NCBI GenBank assembly: GCA_025350365.1
Contig: JANXXY010000175.1
Span: forward strand, 1-17,371
DNA from: Bacteroidales bacterium
GTDB taxonomy: Bacteria; Bacteroidota; Bacteroidia; Bacteroidales; JAAUTT01
Direction: 5' to 3'
Length of the DNA stretch: 17,371 nucleotides
Shown here in pieces: positions 15,735-17,371 of this stretch; the first letter of the stretch is position 1, and each line of letters begins with the position of its first letter. The notes under the pieces were generated by a model, which was not told where the DNA came from, did no database searches, and was given only the letters and a program-made list of their open reading frames with translations. The position numbers were made by a program, and so were the translations under genes.

Positions 15735-16289
15735 TTACTTTTTATTTGATTTAAAAGGTATACCGTATTCACGCAATAATGAAAATCCTTCTTCGTCAGT
15801 CTTAGCGGTTGTTACAAACGAAATCTCCATTCCAAGAATTTTAGTAATCTTGTCGATGTCAATTTCCGGAAAGATAATCTGTTCTGTAATACCTAATGTA
15901 TAGTTACCACGACCATCCATCTTATTACTAATTCCTTTAAAGTCGCGGATACGAGGTAATGAAGCGTTTATTAAACGTTCAAGAAATTCGTACATACGTT
16001 CCTGACGCAGTGTAATTTTCACACCAATTGGACTAGCCTTACGTAATTTAAAATTGGATATATCCTTTTTTGATAAAGTAGCAATTGCTTTTTGTCCGGT
16101 TATGGTTGTCATTTCATTTATTGCCGTCTCAACCATTTTTTTGTCGGCTACTGCTCCGCCGATTCCTTGATTGATAACAATTTTTTCTAATTTAGGCACC
16201 TGCATCACTGACTTGTACTTAAATTCTTTCATCAAAGCAGGAACAACTACCTCTTTGTATTTCGTCTTGAGATTTGGAATGTAGCTCAT
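15735..16289 (-). CDS. rplE: 50S ribosomal protein L5
   Basis: Protein uL5, which binds 5S rRNA and contacts P-site tRNA and S13. It has 184 residues from the ATG at 16289 (MSYIPNLKTKYKEVV). A GTG one codon earlier (16292) is possible: it would sit seven bases after a GGAGG that lies inside the end of rplX. With the ATG, the rplX stop and this start share one base (TGATG), a sign of coupled translation. The signature is KLEKIVINQGIGGAVADKK; LPRIRDFKGISNKMDGRGNY and IFPEIDIDKI follow. Confidence 0.97.
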   Translation of the reverse strand: MSYIPNLKTKYKEVVVPALMKEFKYKSVMQVPKLEKIVINQGIGGAVADKKMVETAINEMTTITGQKAIATLSKKDISNFKLRKASPIGVKITLRQERMYEFLERLINASLPRIRDFKGISNKMDGRGNYTLGITEQIIFPEIDIDKITKILGMEISFVTTAKTDEEGFSLLREYGIPFKSNKK

Positions 16290-16612
16290 CACTTAATTTC
16301 CTCCCCTGATTTTTTTGAATAACGCACCAATTGTTTATTGTCATTCAATTTACGACCTATTCTGGTAGGTTTTCCCGAAGCCGGATCAATCAAATTCAAA
16401 TTTGAAATGTGAACCGCTGCTTCTTTCTTAACAATACCACCTTGTTGTGTCTTTGCGTTAGGTTTGGTATGTTTTGATACCATGTTAATACCTTCGACGA
16501 TGGCTCTACTCTTTTTTACAAGAACTTCAAGTACTCGTCCTTGCTGGCCTTTATTGTCGCCTGCATTAACGAAAACCATGTCGCCCTTTTTAATATGTAA
16601 TTTCATGCCCAT
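16289..16612 (-). CDS. rplX: 50S ribosomal protein L24
   Basis: Protein uL24, an assembly initiator that binds the 5' part of 23S rRNA near the tunnel exit. It has 107 residues. The KOW motif lies at the N-terminus (KKGDMVFVNAGDNKGQQGRV), followed by AIVEGINMVSKHTKPNAKTQ and RIGRKLNDNKQLVRYSKKSG. Either of two ATGs (16612 or 16606, two codons apart) could be the start. Its stop codon overlaps the rplE start by one base. Confidence 0.97.
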   Translation of the reverse strand: MGMKLHIKKGDMVFVNAGDNKGQQGRVLEVLVKKSRAIVEGINMVSKHTKPNAKTQQGGIVKKEAAVHISNLNLIDPASGKPTRIGRKLNDNKQLVRYSKKSGEEIK

Positions 16613-16630
16613 TATTGAAATTCAATTATA

Positions 16631-16996
16631 TTATAATACCTCCGGAGCAAGTGAAATAATCTTCATGAAATTCTCACGAAGTTCTCTGGCTACCGGACCA
16701 AAGATACGTGTTCCCCGAATTTCTTCTGCTTGGTTTAAGAGCACAACTGCATTGTCGTCAAACCGAATATAAGATCCATCGACACGACGAATTTCTTTTT
16801 TAGTTCGAACAACTACAGCCTTGCTTACAGTACCCTTTTTTACTTCACCTGAAGGCAGGGCACTTTTAATTGCTACTACAATTTTATCACCAACTGATGC
16901 ATATCGTTTACGAGTACCCCCAAGTACTTTAATACACATTACTTCTTTGGCACCGCTATTGTCGGCTACTGATAATCTGCTTTCCTGTTGTATCAT
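16631..16996 (-). CDS. rplN: 50S ribosomal protein L14
   Basis: Protein uL14 at the subunit interface, forming bridges B5 and B8. It has 121 residues, the family length. MIQQESRLSVADNSGAKEVM, CIKVLGGTRKRYASVGD and the C-terminal GTRIFGPVARELRENFMKII are canonical. It starts two bases after the rpsQ stop. Confidence 0.98.
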   Translation of the reverse strand: MIQQESRLSVADNSGAKEVMCIKVLGGTRKRYASVGDKIVVAIKSALPSGEVKKGTVSKAVVVRTKKEIRRVDGSYIRFDDNAVVLLNQAEEIRGTRIFGPVARELRENFMKIISLAPEVL

Positions 16997-16998
16997 GA

Positions 16999-17271
16999 TT
17001 ATTTCACCTTTTCAATTATTTCTACAAGTCTCCAGTTTTTATTCTTACTTAAAGGCCTGGTTTCCATTACACGAACGGTATCACCAATACTGCATGTATT
17101 TGCCTCATCATGAGCATAGAACTTAGATGTTTTATTCACAAATTTATGATAAATCGGATGTTTAACTTTCCGTTTTACAGCAATAACTATGGTTTTATCC
17201 ATTTTATTGCTTACAACTACGCCTTCACGTACCTTTCTTAATTTTCTATTTTCCATGGGTTCAACCAGCAT
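16999..17271 (-). CDS. rpsQ: 30S ribosomal protein S17
   Basis: Protein uS17, an OB-fold primary binder of 16S rRNA. Diagnostic segments are VVVSNKMDKTIVIAVKRK, KHPIYHKFVNKTSKFYAHDE and GDTVRVMETRPLSKNKNWRL. Two starts are possible: the ATG at 17271, which shares one base with the rpmC stop (TAATG), giving 90 residues; or the ATG at 17256 (MENRKLRKVREG), giving 85 residues and an N-terminus more like the family. I list the longer one because of the coupled overlap, but the shorter is about as likely. Confidence 0.95.
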   Translation of the reverse strand: MLVEPMENRKLRKVREGVVVSNKMDKTIVIAVKRKVKHPIYHKFVNKTSKFYAHDEANTCSIGDTVRVMETRPLSKNKNWRLVEIIEKVK

Positions 17272-17371
17272 TACTTTTGATCGGTTAAGGATTTTTGACG
17301 TAAAATGGTCATCAATCGTGCAATATCTTTACGAAGATGCGTAATTTTCAAAGGGTTATCGAGAGGCGAAA
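17271..17371 (-). CDS. rpmC: 50S ribosomal protein L29 (C-terminal part; 5' end outside window)
   Basis: The last 32 or so codons of uL29, a small helical protein at the tunnel exit that helps dock SRP and trigger factor. The frame is open to the right edge and ends in TAA at 17273-17271. Visible residues include SPLDNPLKITHLRKDIARLM, matching the conserved PLxNPxKIxxxRxxIAR helix of the family. Position directly before rpsQ confirms it. Confidence 0.93.
   Translation of the reverse strand, partial: SPLDNPLKITHLRKDIARLMTILRQKSLTDQK

Overview
The window reads as chromosomal DNA from a member of the Bacteroidota, probably from the Bacteroidales/Marinilabiliales side. The grounds are the AT-rich sequence, the gene order secY-map-infA-rpmJ-rpsM-rpsK-rpsD-rpoA-rplQ, an L17 with a long Lys/Ala tail, start sites that almost all lack a Shine-Dalgarno sequence, and a giant propeller-type sensor of the kind common in this phylum. 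The genus cannot be named from sequence reading alone.

Positions 7388-17371 (minus strand) hold the end of the S10 operon, the spc operon and the alpha operon fused into one tightly packed cluster. In transcription order it is rpmC (cut by the right edge), rpsQ, rplN, rplX, rplE, rpsN, rpsH, rplF, rplR, rpsE, rpmD, rplO, secY, map, infA, rpmJ, rpsM, rpsK, rpsD, rpoA, rplQ. Gaps run from one-base overlaps to 77 bases, and no internal terminator is visible. The genes supply ribosomal proteins of both subunits, the SecY channel, methionine aminopeptidase, IF-1 and the RNA polymerase alpha subunit. A strong intrinsic terminator (7335-7368) closes the cluster.

Positions 4510-7307 (minus strand) carry two central-metabolism genes, each with its own terminator: eno (enolase) and a citrate synthase whose active-site motifs are of the mitochondrial type.

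Positions 1033-4344 (minus strand) encode a large membrane sensor: signal peptide, fourteen two-component-type propeller repeats (probably two seven-bladed propellers), a Y_Y_Y domain, one membrane helix, a coiled coil and a SpoIIE/RsbU-type PP2C phosphatase. Positions 2-967 (plus strand, convergent) hold the 3' part of an oxidoreductase-like gene. Its visible part begins inside what looks like the end of an FMN-binding domain (DVTSGAT motif) and continues as an aldo/keto-reductase-like barrel that seems to lack the usual catalytic residues.

Most of the window is conserved housekeeping DNA. I see no mobile element, CRISPR array, tRNA or rRNA. The parts most worth a second look are the truncated plus-strand gene, the sensor phosphatase, the mitochondrial-type citrate synthase and the lone strong Shine-Dalgarno site before rplF.
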